Part shown: positions 48,835 to 59,870 of the stretch, in pieces | Position numbering within the stretch: position 1 is the first letter of the stretch | How the letters are laid out: each line of letters opens with the position of its first letter | Origin: Rossellomorea aquimaris | GTDB lineage: Bacteria; Bacillota; Bacilli; Bacillales; Bacillaceae_B | Reading direction: 5' to 3' | Length of the DNA stretch: 64,000 nt | Assembly: GCF_020172085.1 (NCBI RefSeq) | Contig: NZ_JAIVAT010000003.1 | Span: 1,674,001 to 1,738,000, forward strand | Translations under genes and position numbers: made by a program | The notes under the pieces: model-generated | Database searches by the model: none | Told to the model about the DNA's origin: nothing | The model's input: the letters and a program-made list of their open reading frames with translations, nothing else

Positions 48835-49068
48835 TCACTCCACGATCTCTAAGAAGATTTTCTTCTGTTGTGAAGATCCTGCTGCAGCGTATACCACAGT
48901 TCGAATCGATTTAGCTACTCTCCCTTGCTTCCCAATAACCTTTCCCATGTCCTCGGGATGAACGGATAACTTATACGTTAAGCCGTTCGTCCCTTCATCC
49001 AAATCGACGCGGACAGCTTCAGGATGGTCCACTAAGGGTTTCACAATCGTTAGAATAAGATCTTTCAT
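48835..49068 (-). CDS. khpA: KH-domain RNA-binding protein KhpA (YlqC)
   Basis: Small RNA-binding protein that in Gram-positive bacteria pairs with KhpB (Jag/EloR). The 77 residues include the KH GxxG loop as VIGKQGRVAKSIRTVV. It lies 12 bases after rpsP with a start ATG at 49068. Confidence 0.96.
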   Translation of the reverse strand: MKDLILTIVKPLVDHPEAVRVDLDEGTNGLTYKLSVHPEDMGKVIGKQGRVAKSIRTVVYAAAGSSQQKKIFLEIVE

Positions 49069-49080
49069 CGATCTAATCGA

Positions 49081-49449
<369 letters not shown>

Positions 49450-49471
49450 TTAGAAAAGTTGAACGAATTGC

Positions 49472-50815
49472 TTACATAAATGGGAATTTCATCCCTTTTT
49501 TCTTACCTTTTCCTTGCATGCCACTCATCTGTTTCATCATTTTCTTCATGTCCTCGAATTGTTTCAGAAGGCGGTTCACCTCTTGGATGGACGTACCGCT
49601 TCCTTTGGCAATTCGTTTGCGACGGGAAGCATTAATGGTTTCGGGGTGAATTTTTTCATCACCCGTCATGGATTGGATGATCGCCTCTACGTGACTGATC
49701 TGTTTGTCATCGACTTTAAGCTTGTCCAGACCCTTCATTTTGTTGGCGCCAGGCATCATTTTCAGCAATTCATCGAGTGGGCCCATTTGCTTCACCTGAC
49801 CTAATTGGTCAAGGAAATCATCAAATGTAAAGGACATAGTACGCATTTTTTGTTCCAGTTCTTTTGCCTTTTCTTCATCCACATTGGCTTGGGCCTTCTC
49901 AATGAGGGAGAGTACATCTCCCATACCGAGGATCCTTGAAGCCATACGTTCAGGATGGAATGCTTCCAACGCATCCATTTTTTCACCCATACCAACAAAT
50001 TTAATCGGTTTTTCAGTAACTGAACGGATTGATAATGCAGCTCCGCCTCGAGTATCACCATCTAGTTTGGTCAGGACAACACCAGAAATACCAAGTGCTT
50101 CATTGAAGCTTTGTGCGACATTCACTGCATCTTGACCAGTCATGGCATCAACAACGAGGAAGATTTCATCCGGATTTGAGAGTTCTTTGATTTCCTTCAA
50201 CTCTCCCATCAGGTTTTCATCAATGTGAAGTCGACCTGCCGTATCAATCAGAACATAGTCGTGATGTTCCTCTTTTGCCTTTTCGATGGCTTTTTTTGCA
50301 ATTTCCACCGGACTTACCTGATCGCCCATTGAAAATACAGGAAGACTCAATTGCTTCCCGACGGTTTCAAGCTGCTTGATAGCAGCTGGACGATATATAT
50401 CAGCAGCCACTAAAAGGGGTTTGCGATTGTGTTTCTTCCGAAGCAGGTTCCCAAGCTTACCAGTGGTCGTCGTTTTACCGGCACCCTGTAAACCGACCAT
50501 CATGATGACGGTAGGAGGACGTTTCGCAACGGCAATCTGACTTTGTTCGCCACCCATCAAGTTTGTAAGTTCCTCTTGAACAACCTTTATAACCTGCTGT
50601 CCTGGCGTAAGACTCTTCATGACTTCCTGTCCGACAGCCCGTTCGCTTACTTTCTTGACGAATTGCTTCACCACTTTAAAATTAACGTCTGCTTCTAGAA
50701 GAGCAAGACGAACTTCACGCATCATTTCTTTAACATCCGCTTCTGAGATTTTCCCTTTTCCACGGATTTTTTGTATTGTACCTTGCAGTCGGTCGGCTAA
50801 TCCTTCAAATGCCAT
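49472..50815 (-). CDS. ffh: Signal recognition particle protein Ffh
   Basis: GTPase that binds signal sequences and 4.5S/6S-type SRP RNA for co-translational membrane targeting. The 447 residues have the NG domain with G1 VGLQGAGKTTTTGKL, DTAGR and TKLDGDTRGG, then a Met-rich M domain (about 300-440) with MKKMMKQMSGMQGKGKKKG. The ATG at 50815 has GGAGG. Confidence 0.98.
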   Translation of the reverse strand: MAFEGLADRLQGTIQKIRGKGKISEADVKEMMREVRLALLEADVNFKVVKQFVKKVSERAVGQEVMKSLTPGQQVIKVVQEELTNLMGGEQSQIAVAKRPPTVIMMVGLQGAGKTTTTGKLGNLLRKKHNRKPLLVAADIYRPAAIKQLETVGKQLSLPVFSMGDQVSPVEIAKKAIEKAKEEHHDYVLIDTAGRLHIDENLMGELKEIKELSNPDEIFLVVDAMTGQDAVNVAQSFNEALGISGVVLTKLDGDTRGGAALSIRSVTEKPIKFVGMGEKMDALEAFHPERMASRILGMGDVLSLIEKAQANVDEEKAKELEQKMRTMSFTFDDFLDQLGQVKQMGPLDELLKMMPGANKMKGLDKLKVDDKQISHVEAIIQSMTGDEKIHPETINASRRKRIAKGSGTSIQEVNRLLKQFEDMKKMMKQMSGMQGKGKKKGMKFPFM

Positions 50816-50827
50816 TCATGCCGCCTC

Positions 50828-51160
50828 CTAATCCAATATTTCAAGATCATCAATGAGTTTTAAACAATGAGAAGAATCGATGGATGGTTCTTCTATTTTT
50901 TTTCTTAGTTCATCAAGAATCTCGTTGCGTTCTTGAAATTTTTTAAATAATAAAAGCTTTTCTTCGTACTCCTCTATCATAGCCTCTGTCCGCTTAATGT
51001 TATCGTAAACTGCCTGGCGGCTAACATTATACTCCTCGGCGATTTCCCCTAGAGAAAAATCATCGAGATAATAGAGGGACATATAGCTTCTCTGTTTGGG
51101 AGTTAACAAAGACTGATAAAAATCGTAGAGATAATTCATTCTGGTTGTTTTCTCCAGCAC
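50828..51160 (-). CDS. ylxM: YlxM, SRP-associated helix-turn-helix protein
   Basis: A 110-residue sigma-region-4-like protein found upstream of ffh; related proteins in streptococci modulate the SRP. The helix-turn-helix is [21 protein letters not shown] (residues about 35-55). The start is GTG at 51160, with GGAGG seven bases upstream. Confidence 0.95.
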   Translation of the reverse strand: MLEKTTRMNYLYDFYQSLLTPKQRSYMSLYYLDDFSLGEIAEEYNVSRQAVYDNIKRTEAMIEEYEEKLLLFKKFQERNEILDELRKKIEEPSIDSSHCLKLIDDLEILD

Positions 51161-51200
51161 GGATTTCCCTCCTTGTTAAGTGAAAAACCTTTACATATGA

Positions 51201-51229
51201 AGAATACAGTCTTTACAGGCGTTTGTCAA
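51201..51229 (-). promoter_or_regulatory. Sigma-A promoter of ylxM-ffh
   Basis: A consensus TTGACA (51224-51229) lies 17 bases from TATTCT (51201-51206). Transcription should start near 51194, about 34 bases before ylxM. Confidence 0.8.
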
Positions 51230-51255
51230 GGATACACACTGTTTTTTTATTGATA

Positions 51256-51322
51256 AAATCAAAAAGAGAAGAGTGCCTTCTTAAGATCCCTACTCACAAG
51301 TCTCTCACAAGGCTACTCTTCT
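51256..51322 (-). terminator. Rho-independent terminator after ftsY
   Basis: AGAAGAGT (51267-51274) pairs with ACTCTTCT (51315-51322), with a further CCTT/AAGG pairing inside, followed by CTTTTTGATTTT on the minus strand. It ends the rnc-smc-ftsY transcript. Confidence 0.75.
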
Positions 51323-51333
51323 ATTTTGTGTCT

Positions 51334-52323
51334 CTATTCTTCTTCTTTATCAACCAGGTTCGAGAACAAGCCGTATACATATTTCTCAGCATCAAACGGC
51401 TGAAGGTCGTCCATTTTCTCTCCAAGACCAACGTATTTCACTGGGATTTCAAGTTCGTTCCTGATTGCAAGTACGATACCGCCTTTGGCAGTACCGTCAA
51501 GTTTGGTCAGGACAATCCCGGAAACATTTGTTGCTTCTTTAAAGGTTTTCGCCTGAACCATGGCATTTTGACCAGTGGTGGCATCAAGGACAAGAAGGAC
51601 TTCATGTGGTGCACCTGGAATTTCACGCTCAATCACCCGTTTCACTTTTTCGAGTTCTTTCATAAGGTTGACTTTATTCTGCAGTCTTCCAGCCGTATCG
51701 CAAATAAGAATGTCTGCTTTTTTTGCTTTGGCAGATTGAACAGCATCAAACATAACCGCTGCAGGATCACTTCCTGCTGCCTGCTTAATGACAGGGACCC
51801 CTACGCGTTCACCCCATACTTCAAGCTGTTCGATCGCCCCGGCACGGAATGTATCCCCCGCAGCAAGAACAACATTCTTTCCCTGTTCCTTGAACATATG
51901 AGCCATTTTTCCGATAGTCGTCGTCTTGCCGACTCCATTTACACCGACAAAAAGTAAAACCGTCAGCTGATCGTTTTGGATATCCAGGCTGCTGTCTTCA
52001 TCCCGTTCCCCCTGATAGATGTCCACGAGCTTTTCTGAGATGACGGATTGAACCTCTTCAGTGTCTTGTATGTTTCTTCGCTTCACTTCAAGCTTCAGTT
52101 CATCAATGAGTTCCATGACGGTATCAAAGCCGACATCCGCTCCAATCAGGATTTCTTCCAGCTCTTCAAAGAATTCTTCATCTACTTTGCGATACCTGGC
52201 AACCAGATCGTTCACTTTTGAGGTGAAGTTATTTCTCGTTTTACTTAAACCATCTTTGAATTTTTCTGTTACATTATCGCTTGATTCTGTAAACTTATCT
52301 TTCAGCTTCTTAAAAAAACTCAA
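51334..52323 (-). CDS. ftsY: Signal recognition particle receptor FtsY
   Basis: Membrane-associated GTPase that receives Ffh-ribosome complexes. The 329 residues have a basic, lipid-binding N-terminus ([11 protein letters not shown]) and an NG domain with G1 [20 protein letters not shown] and [10 protein letters not shown]. The start is TTG at 52323, with AGGGGTG seven bases upstream. It lies 17 bases after smc. Confidence 0.97.
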   Translation of the reverse strand: MSFFKKLKDKFTESSDNVTEKFKDGLSKTRNNFTSKVNDLVARYRKVDEEFFEELEEILIGADVGFDTVMELIDELKLEVKRRNIQDTEEVQSVISEKLVDIYQGERDEDSSLDIQNDQLTVLLFVGVNGVGKTTTIGKMAHMFKEQGKNVVLAAGDTFRAGAIEQLEVWGERVGVPVIKQAAGSDPAAVMFDAVQSAKAKKADILICDTAGRLQNKVNLMKELEKVKRVIEREIPGAPHEVLLVLDATTGQNAMVQAKTFKEATNVSGIVLTKLDGTAKGGIVLAIRNELEIPVKYVGLGEKMDDLQPFDAEKYVYGLFSNLVDKEEE

Positions 52324-52340
52324 TCTTCTGCACCCCTAAC

Positions 52341-55300
52341 CTAAGTTTCAAGTAATTCCTTCGTTTCTTGCAGTCTGACGGATACTAATTTAGACACTCC
52401 GGATTCCTGCATCGTTACACCGTACAGCACGTGTGCTTCTTCCATCGTCCCTTTACGATGGGTAATGACGATGAATTGTGTCTCGTCACTGAATTTCTTT
52501 AAATATTGGCTGAATCTCTGTACATTCGCTTCATCCAGCGCCGCTTCCACTTCATCCAGAATGCAGAATGGTACAGGCCGTATCTTCAATATGGAGAAAA
52601 GAAGGGCAATGGCAGTCAAAGCCCTCTCCCCACCGGACATAAGCCCGAGGTTCTGCAGCTTTTTGCCAGGCGGCTGGGCAACAATATCCACACCTGTATG
52701 AAGGAGATCAGATGGATCTGTCAGCTTTAACTGAGCTCGGCCCCCACCAAACAATGCTTTAAATACACCTTCAAACTCCTCTTGAATACTCGTGAACGTT
52801 TGATCAAAACGTTTGATCATTTCTGTGTCCATTTCATGAATGACCAGATAGAGAGTGTCCTTCGCTTCAGTAAGATCATTCTTCTGATCAACCAGAAATT
52901 CGAATCTCTCCTTCACACGTTCATATTCATCAATCGCTCCGAGATTGACAGTCCCGAGTTCTTCCAGTGCCAGTTTCACTAGTTTTACTTTCTTCCTTGC
53001 TTCATCGACTTCTATCGTAAGGGGGTAATCTGCCTTCGCCGCTTCAAATGATAGCATATACTCATCCCTTAGATGATCAAGACGGTTCTCCAGTTCAACA
53101 TCAAGACGATTGATTTTCACTTCTTCATCTCTCAAAGCTCCGACCAACCCTTTATGCTGTCGCTTTAACTCTTTTAACTCGAGCTCCTCGTCTTCCACCG
53201 TATGCTGTAAGGTCAGGCGCTCATCCCGTCGAACAGCAATCAGTCCCGATGTTTCTTCCTTTTGGACCGCGCACTCTTCCGCTTTTTTACCTAGCTGTTC
53301 TTCGCCGGAGAAGTTATCCTTCATTTCGGTTTGGAGCCACTCCAAATCTTCCTGTAAACTTGCTTTTCGCTTGCTTGTTTCCACGATTGTATCGTGTACC
53401 CTTTTCAATTGAAGACGGCTGTTAACAAGCTGTTCATTCCTAGCGGCAAGCTCTGCCTTAATATCACTGATGTCATTCAGTAGAGCGTCCTTGGACGTAC
53501 GTTCACTGTTTTTCTGAAGCGTCAACTCATGGATTTTTTGATCAAGTTTCGAAACTTCTTTCCCTATCTCCTTGAGTGATGCTTCTAACTCCTTGGTTCT
53601 GAAATCATGTTTTTCTTTAATTGAGGTAAAGTCTTTTTTCTCCAAGTCATATAATGAAAGCCTTTCGTCAAGGTTTTGCTGGGACAGTTCGATTTCACGC
53701 AGTTGTGAGAGCAATCCCTGTTCCTTCAGGCGCAAATTCTCACCTTTTACTCTCATTTCTTCCAGCTTCTTCTCACGGAAACCACTCTCTTCTTTAAGTG
53801 ATTTTACCTGAGATTGAAGCAATTCCGTTTGATGTTCCATACCTGCAAGCTTTTGTTTTACCTCTTCAAGCTCGCCCTTTCTGGAAAGAAGCGAATTTTT
53901 CTTTTGCTTCACTGTACCACCAGACATCGATCCACCTGGATTGACAACATCTCCATCCAACGTTACCAGTCGATAACGATACTGAATGAGCTTGGCGATT
54001 TCATTTGCCCCTTTTAAGTCCTTAGTGATGATAACATTACCGACCAGGTTCGAGATCACCATATGAAAGCGATCTTCAAATTCTATAAGATCGGCCCCCA
54101 CTCCAACAAATGAGGGATGTCCTTTTAACATACTCTTTTGGCTATCGGTTATCGATTTCCCCTTGATTACATTCATCGGCAAGAATGTGGCGCGTCCATA
54201 TTGATTCTTCTTCAAGAAGGCAATGGCCCTGCGGCCATCCTCTTCCGTATCCACTACAATATGCTGCATCGAGGCTGCGAGAGCCGTTTCCATAGCGGTC
54301 TCATATACTTTGGGTACGGTTATGAGTTCAGCAACCGCTCCTTGTATACCTGCTAACTTACCAGATCGCTCCTTAAGGACTTCCTTTACCCCTTGAAAAA
54401 ATCCGGAATAGTCTTCTTCCATTTCTTCCAGCATTTCTTTTCGGGACTTTGCTTGTTGCAGGAATTGATAAGCCTGGTAAAGCGTTTTTTCTTGCTTTTC
54501 ATATTTGGCTTTCACCGATTCAAGCTTTTTCTGTTCTTCACGATAAAGAAAGATATGCTCATCCATTAGTTCTTTTTGTTCTTGAACTTCTTTCGACACT
54601 TCCTTGTGGCGAACATGCAATTCTTCACGCTGAGTGACATACTTTTCATTTTCCGCTTCTAATCGGCCGTTTCGGCTCGACTGCTGCTCTAACTGCTGTT
54701 TTAAATACTGAATTTCATTTTTTGCTGACGCCTGTTGATTGAGCTTTTCAATGTAATCACTCTTGAAAGATTCAATTACATCCTCAATATTTTCGTTATA
54801 GTGCTTAAATTGATTCTGTTTTGTTACAAGGTTCTCTTTTAATTCCGAAACGTCAGCATCAATCCTCTCAAAGTCCCGCTCTGCTTTTTCTTTTTCAGAA
54901 GCTAGCTTTTGAATTTGGATTTCTGCTTCCTCAATGGATTGTTTCAACTGAGATTCATTTGTGGATGAATTTTTCTTCCGTTCCACCAATACTTGTTTTC
55001 TTCCTTCAAGTTTCTCTAATTCCTCACTCGTGGAGAGGAGAACTTCCTGAAGGCTTGAAATTGACTCATCAAGAGCAGCAATTTTATCCCGGGTTTGGGT
55101 AAGAATTGCCTCTTTCTGATGAATCGACGCGGAAAGAGTCTGCTCTTCCTTTCCATGTCTTTCAAATTCTTCACTAAGCTTTTCCCACTGCTTATGTAAA
55201 TCTTCAATATCATAGACGGTCAGAGCAACTTCAAATTTCTCAAGCTCCTCTTTCTTCTCCAGATAATCCCGGGCCATGGAAGCTTGGATCTTCAAAGGTT

Positions 55301-55907
55301 CTACCTGACCTTCTAATTCATAAAGAATGTCATTCACCCGATTAAGGTTTTCCTGCGTTTCAAATAACTTATTTTCAGCCTTTTTCTTTCGGGATTTATA
55401 TTTCAATACTCCTGCCGCTTCTTCGAAGATAGTTCTTCTTTCTTCAGGCTTACTGTTTAGGATTTCTTCCACTTTCCCCTGACTGATAATTGAGAATGCT
55501 TCTTTCCCTAACCCTGAATCCATAAACAGCTCAATGATATCCTTCAACCTGCAAGGCTGTTTATTCAGTAAATATTCACTATCTCCCGACCGGTAGACTC
55601 TTCTAGTGACACTTACCTCACTATAGTCGATTGGAAGTGCTCCGTCCTCATTATCTAAAACCAGTGTCACTTCTGCTATATTGAGGGCCTTTCTCGAATC
55701 ACTGCCGGCAAATATGACGTCTTCCATTTTAGACCCACGCAGGCTTTTAGCCGATTGTTCGCCAAGGACCCACCTGATTGCGTCTATAATATTGCTTTTT
55801 CCACTGCCGTTTGGACCAACGACTGCCGTGACACCCGGGACAAACTCCACGGATATTCTTTCTGCAAAAGATTTAAACCCCATTACTTCTAGTTGTTTGA
55901 GGAACAT
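52341..55907 (-). CDS. smc: Chromosome segregation/condensation protein SMC
   Basis: Forms the condensin core with ScpA and ScpB. The 1188 residues have an N-terminal Walker A (VVGPNGSGKSNIIDAI near residue 30), a long coiled coil, a hinge (about 520-640), a second coiled coil, and a C-terminal head with signature LMSGGERALTAIALLFS and Walker B FCILDEVEAALDEANV. The length matches B. subtilis Smc (1186). It follows rnc by 11 bases. Confidence 0.98.
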   Translation of the reverse strand: MFLKQLEVMGFKSFAERISVEFVPGVTAVVGPNGSGKSNIIDAIRWVLGEQSAKSLRGSKMEDVIFAGSDSRKALNIAEVTLVLDNEDGALPIDYSEVSVTRRVYRSGDSEYLLNKQPCRLKDIIELFMDSGLGKEAFSIISQGKVEEILNSKPEERRTIFEEAAGVLKYKSRKKKAENKLFETQENLNRVNDILYELEGQVEPLKIQASMARDYLEKKEELEKFEVALTVYDIEDLHKQWEKLSEEFERHGKEEQTLSASIHQKEAILTQTRDKIAALDESISSLQEVLLSTSEELEKLEGRKQVLVERKKNSSTNESQLKQSIEEAEIQIQKLASEKEKAERDFERIDADVSELKENLVTKQNQFKHYNENIEDVIESFKSDYIEKLNQQASAKNEIQYLKQQLEQQSSRNGRLEAENEKYVTQREELHVRHKEVSKEVQEQKELMDEHIFLYREEQKKLESVKAKYEKQEKTLYQAYQFLQQAKSRKEMLEEMEEDYSGFFQGVKEVLKERSGKLAGIQGAVAELITVPKVYETAMETALAASMQHIVVDTEEDGRRAIAFLKKNQYGRATFLPMNVIKGKSITDSQKSMLKGHPSFVGVGADLIEFEDRFHMVISNLVGNVIITKDLKGANEIAKLIQYRYRLVTLDGDVVNPGGSMSGGTVKQKKNSLLSRKGELEEVKQKLAGMEHQTELLQSQVKSLKEESGFREKKLEEMRVKGENLRLKEQGLLSQLREIELSQQNLDERLSLYDLEKKDFTSIKEKHDFRTKELEASLKEIGKEVSKLDQKIHELTLQKNSERTSKDALLNDISDIKAELAARNEQLVNSRLQLKRVHDTIVETSKRKASLQEDLEWLQTEMKDNFSGEEQLGKKAEECAVQKEETSGLIAVRRDERLTLQHTVEDEELELKELKRQHKGLVGALRDEEVKINRLDVELENRLDHLRDEYMLSFEAAKADYPLTIEVDEARKKVKLVKLALEELGTVNLGAIDEYERVKERFEFLVDQKNDLTEAKDTLYLVIHEMDTEMIKRFDQTFTSIQEEFEGVFKALFGGGRAQLKLTDPSDLLHTGVDIVAQPPGKKLQNLGLMSGGERALTAIALLFSILKIRPVPFCILDEVEAALDEANVQRFSQYLKKFSDETQFIVITHRKGTMEEAHVLYGVTMQESGVSKLVSVRLQETKELLET

Positions 55908-55918
55908 CTTCTTTCCCC

Positions 55919-56662
55919 CTATTTAGCATCCAGCTTTTGTTTTAACTTTTCCAGAGCCTTCTGTGCGGCTTGCTGTTCAGCCTCTTTTTTTGACCGGCCT
56001 TTTCCAATTCCTAATTCTTCGTCATTTAAACTGACTCTGGAAATGAATTGACGGTTGTGTGCCGGACCGCTTTCTTCCAGGATACTGTATTCAATCATTC
56101 CTGCACTGCCCCTCTGGACCAGCTCTTGTAACTGACTCTTATAATCCATCACATGAGAAAAAGCACCGACATTGATCTTTGGATAGACAACTTTTTCAAG
56201 GATTGAAATGACCGTCTCTAATCCTTGATCCAAATATACCGCCCCGATAAACGCTTCAAAGACATCAGCAAGCAATGCCGGTCTTTCCCTACCACCCGTC
56301 ATTTCTTCACCTTTTCCAAGGAGGATGAGTTCGCCGAAGTTCAATTCGATCGAAAACTTCACCAAAGATGGCTCGCAAACGATGGCTGCTCTTAATTTAG
56401 TCAGTTCGCCTTCGCTCATCATGGGATACTTTTTGAAAAGAAACTGGGATACCGTCAATTCAAGGACGGCGTCTCCAAGAAATTCTAAGCGTTCGTTGTC
56501 TTCATAGGGCTTTCGACGATGCTCATTCACATAGGATGAATGAGTAAAAGCTTGTTTAAGGAGTTTTTCATCTTTAAATTGAATTTCCATTTGGTTCTGA
56601 AATGTCTTGAACTTCAAATCATTTTTATGTTTAGATAATCCATTTCTGCTTTGCTTCCGCAT
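55919..56662 (-). CDS. rnc: Ribonuclease III
   Basis: Cleaves double-stranded RNA, including rRNA precursors. The 247 residues from ATG 56662 include the signature [14 protein letters not shown] and the catalytic Glu in [17 protein letters not shown], then a C-terminal double-stranded RNA-binding domain (about 175-245). GGTGGAG lies upstream of 56662; the GTG at 56674 overlaps this site. Confidence 0.97.
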   Translation of the reverse strand: MRKQSRNGLSKHKNDLKFKTFQNQMEIQFKDEKLLKQAFTHSSYVNEHRRKPYEDNERLEFLGDAVLELTVSQFLFKKYPMMSEGELTKLRAAIVCEPSLVKFSIELNFGELILLGKGEEMTGGRERPALLADVFEAFIGAVYLDQGLETVISILEKVVYPKINVGAFSHVMDYKSQLQELVQRGSAGMIEYSILEESGPAHNRQFISRVSLNDEELGIGKGRSKKEAEQQAAQKALEKLKQKLDAK

Positions 56663-56759
56663 AAGGCACTCCACCTTGCTAATATGTTCTCAATGTATAC
56701 TAATCAAGTTTATTCTAAAAAAATCAATTACGCAAAAATTTCTTCAATATATGGTTAGA

Positions 56760-56799
56760 ACACAAATAAACTTGGTAGAGATGAAACCTCTACCAAGTT
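56760..56799 (-). terminator. Terminator after acpP
   Basis: A perfect 12-bp stem (56769-56780 with 56788-56799) is followed on the minus strand by TATTTG. A second GC-containing hairpin with TTTGAA/TTCAAA ends (about 56808-56850) starts right after the acpP stop, so two hairpins in tandem end the lipid operon. Confidence 0.7.
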
Positions 56800-56856
56800 T
56801 TAAATGGTTTTGAATGCAGGATGGGCACAAGCCCGTCCATAGATTCAAAAGAACGA

Positions 56857-57090
56857 TTAAGCTTTTGCTTGTATGTAGTTCACAGCATCACCTACTGTGC
56901 CGATTTTTTCAGCATCATCGTCAGAGATTTCCATGTCGAATTCATCTTCAAGTTCCATAACCAGCTCAACTACATCAAGGGAGTCGGCTCCTAGGTCTTC
57001 TTTGAAAGAAGCTTCAAGAGTTACTTGAGACTCATCTACACCCAGACGATCAACGATAATCTTTGTTACACGATCTAATACTTCTGCCAT
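56857..57090 (-). CDS. acpP: Acyl carrier protein
   Basis: Carries growing fatty acyl chains. The 77 residues from ATG 57090 have the phosphopantetheine attachment Ser in [30 protein letters not shown] precedes the ATG; the GTG at 57099 overlaps it. It has its own candidate promoter and the double terminator, consistent with its high demand. Confidence 0.98.
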   Translation of the reverse strand: MAEVLDRVTKIIVDRLGVDESQVTLEASFKEDLGADSLDVVELVMELEDEFDMEISDDDAEKIGTVGDAVNYIQAKA

Positions 57091-57111
57091 ATTTGTCACC
57101 TCCCCTCAAGT

Positions 57112-57141
57112 ATTATAGAGCATTTTGACCTCTAATGAAAA
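57112..57141 (-). promoter_or_regulatory. Candidate sigma-A promoter of acpP
   Basis: A consensus TATAAT (57112-57117) lies 18 bases from TTTTCA (57136-57141). The predicted start is near 57105, leaving a leader of about 15 bases. Confidence 0.5.
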
Positions 57142-57184
57142 GAGTATACATGAAAACGATCAATAATTTATTATTTCCCTGCCA

Positions 57185-57928
57185 TTACATGACCATTCCG
57201 CCATCGATATGCAGGGTTTGACCCGTCATATATGCAGCTGAGTCAGATGCAACAAATGTTACGACTTTCGCGATATCTTTCGGATCCCCAAATCGGCTCA
57301 GAGGGATTTGCTTCAACATTTCGTTACGCACATCTTCCTGTAGCTGATCCGTCATATCCGTAGAGATAAAACCCGGAGCGATAGCATTTACCGTAATGCC
57401 GCGTGGTGCTAATTCTTTTGCTGTTGTTTTCGTCAAACCAATTACACCGGACTTGGCAGCTACATAGTTTGCTTGACCAGGATTACCGCTCACTCCGACA
57501 ATAGAAGAAATATTGATGATTCTACCACTTCGTTGTTTCATCATTTGGCGTGTAACGGCTTTTGTACAAAGGAAAACACCTTTAAGGTTGATGTTAATGA
57601 CATCATCCCATTCCGTTTCTTTCATTCTCATCAACAGATTATCTTTCGTGATGCCGGCGTTGTTCACCAGGATATCAAGAGAACCGAATTGTCCGATCGT
57701 TTCTTTCACCATTGCCTGAACCGCTTCACTATCTGACACATTACATTGTACGGCTATGGCTTGTCTTCCTAAACCTTTAATTTCATCCACAACTTCATTT
57801 GCTTTCGCTTCGCTACCAGCAAAATTCACAGCAACATTACAGCCTTCCCGTGCAAGCTCAAGAGCAATCTCTCTACCGATGCCTCGGGACGCTCCTGTTA
57901 CAAGTGCCACTTTACCTTCTAAATTCAT
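57185..57928 (-). CDS. fabG: 3-oxoacyl-ACP reductase FabG
   Basis: NADPH-dependent reductase of fatty acid elongation. The 247 residues form a short-chain dehydrogenase with [19 protein letters not shown], catalytic Ser in INISSIVG and YVAAKSG (Tyr-xxx-Lys). AAGGAGG precedes the ATG at 57928, directly next to the fabD stop. Confidence 0.98.
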   Translation of the reverse strand: MNLEGKVALVTGASRGIGREIALELAREGCNVAVNFAGSEAKANEVVDEIKGLGRQAIAVQCNVSDSEAVQAMVKETIGQFGSLDILVNNAGITKDNLLMRMKETEWDDVININLKGVFLCTKAVTRQMMKQRSGRIINISSIVGVSGNPGQANYVAAKSGVIGLTKTTAKELAPRGITVNAIAPGFISTDMTDQLQEDVRNEMLKQIPLSRFGDPKDIAKVVTFVASDSAAYMTGQTLHIDGGMVM

Positions 57929-58873
57929 TTAAGCTTCCTCCTTCAACGCTTGAATGGTTTGCTCCAAGGATGCTTCATCTTGAACAGCATACGTTTTCAC
58001 TCTTCGATTCACTTTTTTCACTAAACCTGAAAGAACTTTCCCAGGTCCTACTTCAATAAACGTATCCACCCCTAATTCAAGAAGCTTCTCAACAGAATCT
58101 TCCCATTGAACAGGTGAGTACAATTGTTCAATTAATAGACGCTTGATTTCTTCACGATCCGTCACAGGGGTTGCCGTCACATTTGCAATGACAGGTACAG
58201 CCGCATCCTCGATGTTGATTGAATCCAATATTGAAACAAACTGGTTGGCAGCAGGTTTCATCAATTCAGAATGAAAAGGTCCGCTTACCTGAAGAGGAAT
58301 GACCCGCTTCGCTCCAGCCTCTTTCGCTTTCTCTGAAGCAAGCTCAACTCCCTTTACAGTTCCCGAGATGACAATCTGTCCTGGGCAATTCAAGTTTGCC
58401 AGACCTACAGGATGGCCCTCTCCCGTAACAAAGTCGGTCACCTCTTTAAGAGGCTCTCTTGCCATACCGAGTACGGCTGCCATCGTCCCTTCACCGCTTG
58501 GCACTGCTTCCTCCATGTATTCGCCTCTTTTTCGAACAGAGTACACAGCATCTTCAAAACGCAGGGCACCTGCAGCTACCAGGGCAGAGTATTCCCCTAA
58601 GCTATGGCCAGCAGTATAATCTGCCGTGATTCCTTCTGCTTTTAATCGCTCCAATATCGCCATGCTCGTCGTCAACAGTGCAGGTTGAGCGTTTGTTGTC
58701 TGTGTAAGCTCTTCCTGGGGACCTTCAAATATGATTGTTGATAACTTTGTATCCAACCTTTCATCTGCTGCATCGAAATAATTCTGTACTTCAGGGAATT
58801 TCCCAGCTAATTCTTTCCCCATCCCTACCGTCTGGGAACCTTGTCCTGGAAAGATAAACGCGATTTTACTCAT
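57929..58873 (-). CDS. fabD: Malonyl-CoA:ACP transacylase FabD
   Basis: Loads malonyl groups onto acyl carrier protein. The 314 residues from ATG 58873 start MSKIAFIFPGQGSQTVGMG and contain the nucleophile Ser in AGHSLGEYSAL and His in GPFHSELM. The plsX stop ends one base before the ATG. A GTG at 58885 is in frame but lies within plsX and abuts its AAAGGGGA. Confidence 0.97.
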   Translation of the reverse strand: MSKIAFIFPGQGSQTVGMGKELAGKFPEVQNYFDAADERLDTKLSTIIFEGPQEELTQTTNAQPALLTTSMAILERLKAEGITADYTAGHSLGEYSALVAAGALRFEDAVYSVRKRGEYMEEAVPSGEGTMAAVLGMAREPLKEVTDFVTGEGHPVGLANLNCPGQIVISGTVKGVELASEKAKEAGAKRVIPLQVSGPFHSELMKPAANQFVSILDSINIEDAAVPVIANVTATPVTDREEIKRLLIEQLYSPVQWEDSVEKLLELGVDTFIEVGPGKVLSGLVKKVNRRVKTYAVQDEASLEQTIQALKEEA

Positions 58874-58874
58874 A

Positions 58875-59864
58875 TTATTCCTCACTCCCCTTTATGGCAT
58901 CTTTGATTGTGTTGCATACATCATGCTTCACCATTTCCCTCGCCTGTCTCATGGCATTATATAAGGCCACTTCATTAGAGGAACCGTGGGCTTTGATGAC
59001 TGGCGCTTTAAGGCCAAACAAACCCGCTCCACCATATTCTGTATAATCAAGCATATTCTTCAATTCCTTCAAATCATTCTTCACTAGTCCTGCAGCAATC
59101 TTATTTTTCGTCGAGGCGGTAAATGTCTTTTTCAACATAGAAAAGACGGAGAGCGCCGTTCCTTCTATCGTCTTAAGCACCATATTCCCCGTGAAACCGT
59201 CCGTCACGACTACATCCGCAGGACCTTCAAGTAAGTCTCTAGATTCAACATTCCCCACAAAATTGATAGGGAGGTCCTTTAGCAACTGAAAGGTTTTCTT
59301 TGTTAATTCATTTCCTTTTTTGTCCTCGGTACCGATGTTCAATAAGCCTACACGGGGATTGGTGATTCCTCTCACCTTCTCCGCGTAAATGCTTCCCATG
59401 ACCGCATATTGCGATATGTGCTCAGGTTTGGCATCAACATTTGCCCCTAGATCAAGCATTAGAAATCCGCTTCCATCCAATGTAGGGAGTGTCGGTGCAA
59501 GAGCAGGTCTCTCGATTCCCTCAATCCTCCCGACAATGAACAATCCTGCCGTCATCAGGGCACCTGTATTTCCGGCTGAGATACAAGCATCCGCCTCTCC
59601 ATCTTTAACCGCTTGCGCCATCAATACCATCGATGCATTCTTCTTACGTTTCACAGCTCTGACGGGCTCATCTGTACCCTCGATCACTTCATCTGTATGA
59701 ATGATGGTCAATCGATCTTCTGGAGTGATATACTCTTTAATCTTCTTTTCATCTCCGTATAAAAGCACTTCAATGTCATCAAATTCATCCAGTGCCTTCT
59801 TCACACCCAAAACAATTTCCTTCGGGGCATGATCTCCGCCCATTGCATCAACGGCTAACTTCAT
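58875..59864 (-). CDS. plsX: Phosphate acyltransferase PlsX
   Basis: Makes acyl-phosphate from acyl-ACP for phospholipid synthesis. The 329 residues start [20 protein letters not shown] and contain [15 protein letters not shown] and [10 protein letters not shown]. It follows fapR by six bases and is regulated with it. Confidence 0.97.
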   Translation of the reverse strand: MKLAVDAMGGDHAPKEIVLGVKKALDEFDDIEVLLYGDEKKIKEYITPEDRLTIIHTDEVIEGTDEPVRAVKRKKNASMVLMAQAVKDGEADACISAGNTGALMTAGLFIVGRIEGIERPALAPTLPTLDGSGFLMLDLGANVDAKPEHISQYAVMGSIYAEKVRGITNPRVGLLNIGTEDKKGNELTKKTFQLLKDLPINFVGNVESRDLLEGPADVVVTDGFTGNMVLKTIEGTALSVFSMLKKTFTASTKNKIAAGLVKNDLKELKNMLDYTEYGGAGLFGLKAPVIKAHGSSNEVALYNAMRQAREMVKHDVCNTIKDAIKGSEE

Positions 59865-59870
59865 CTACTC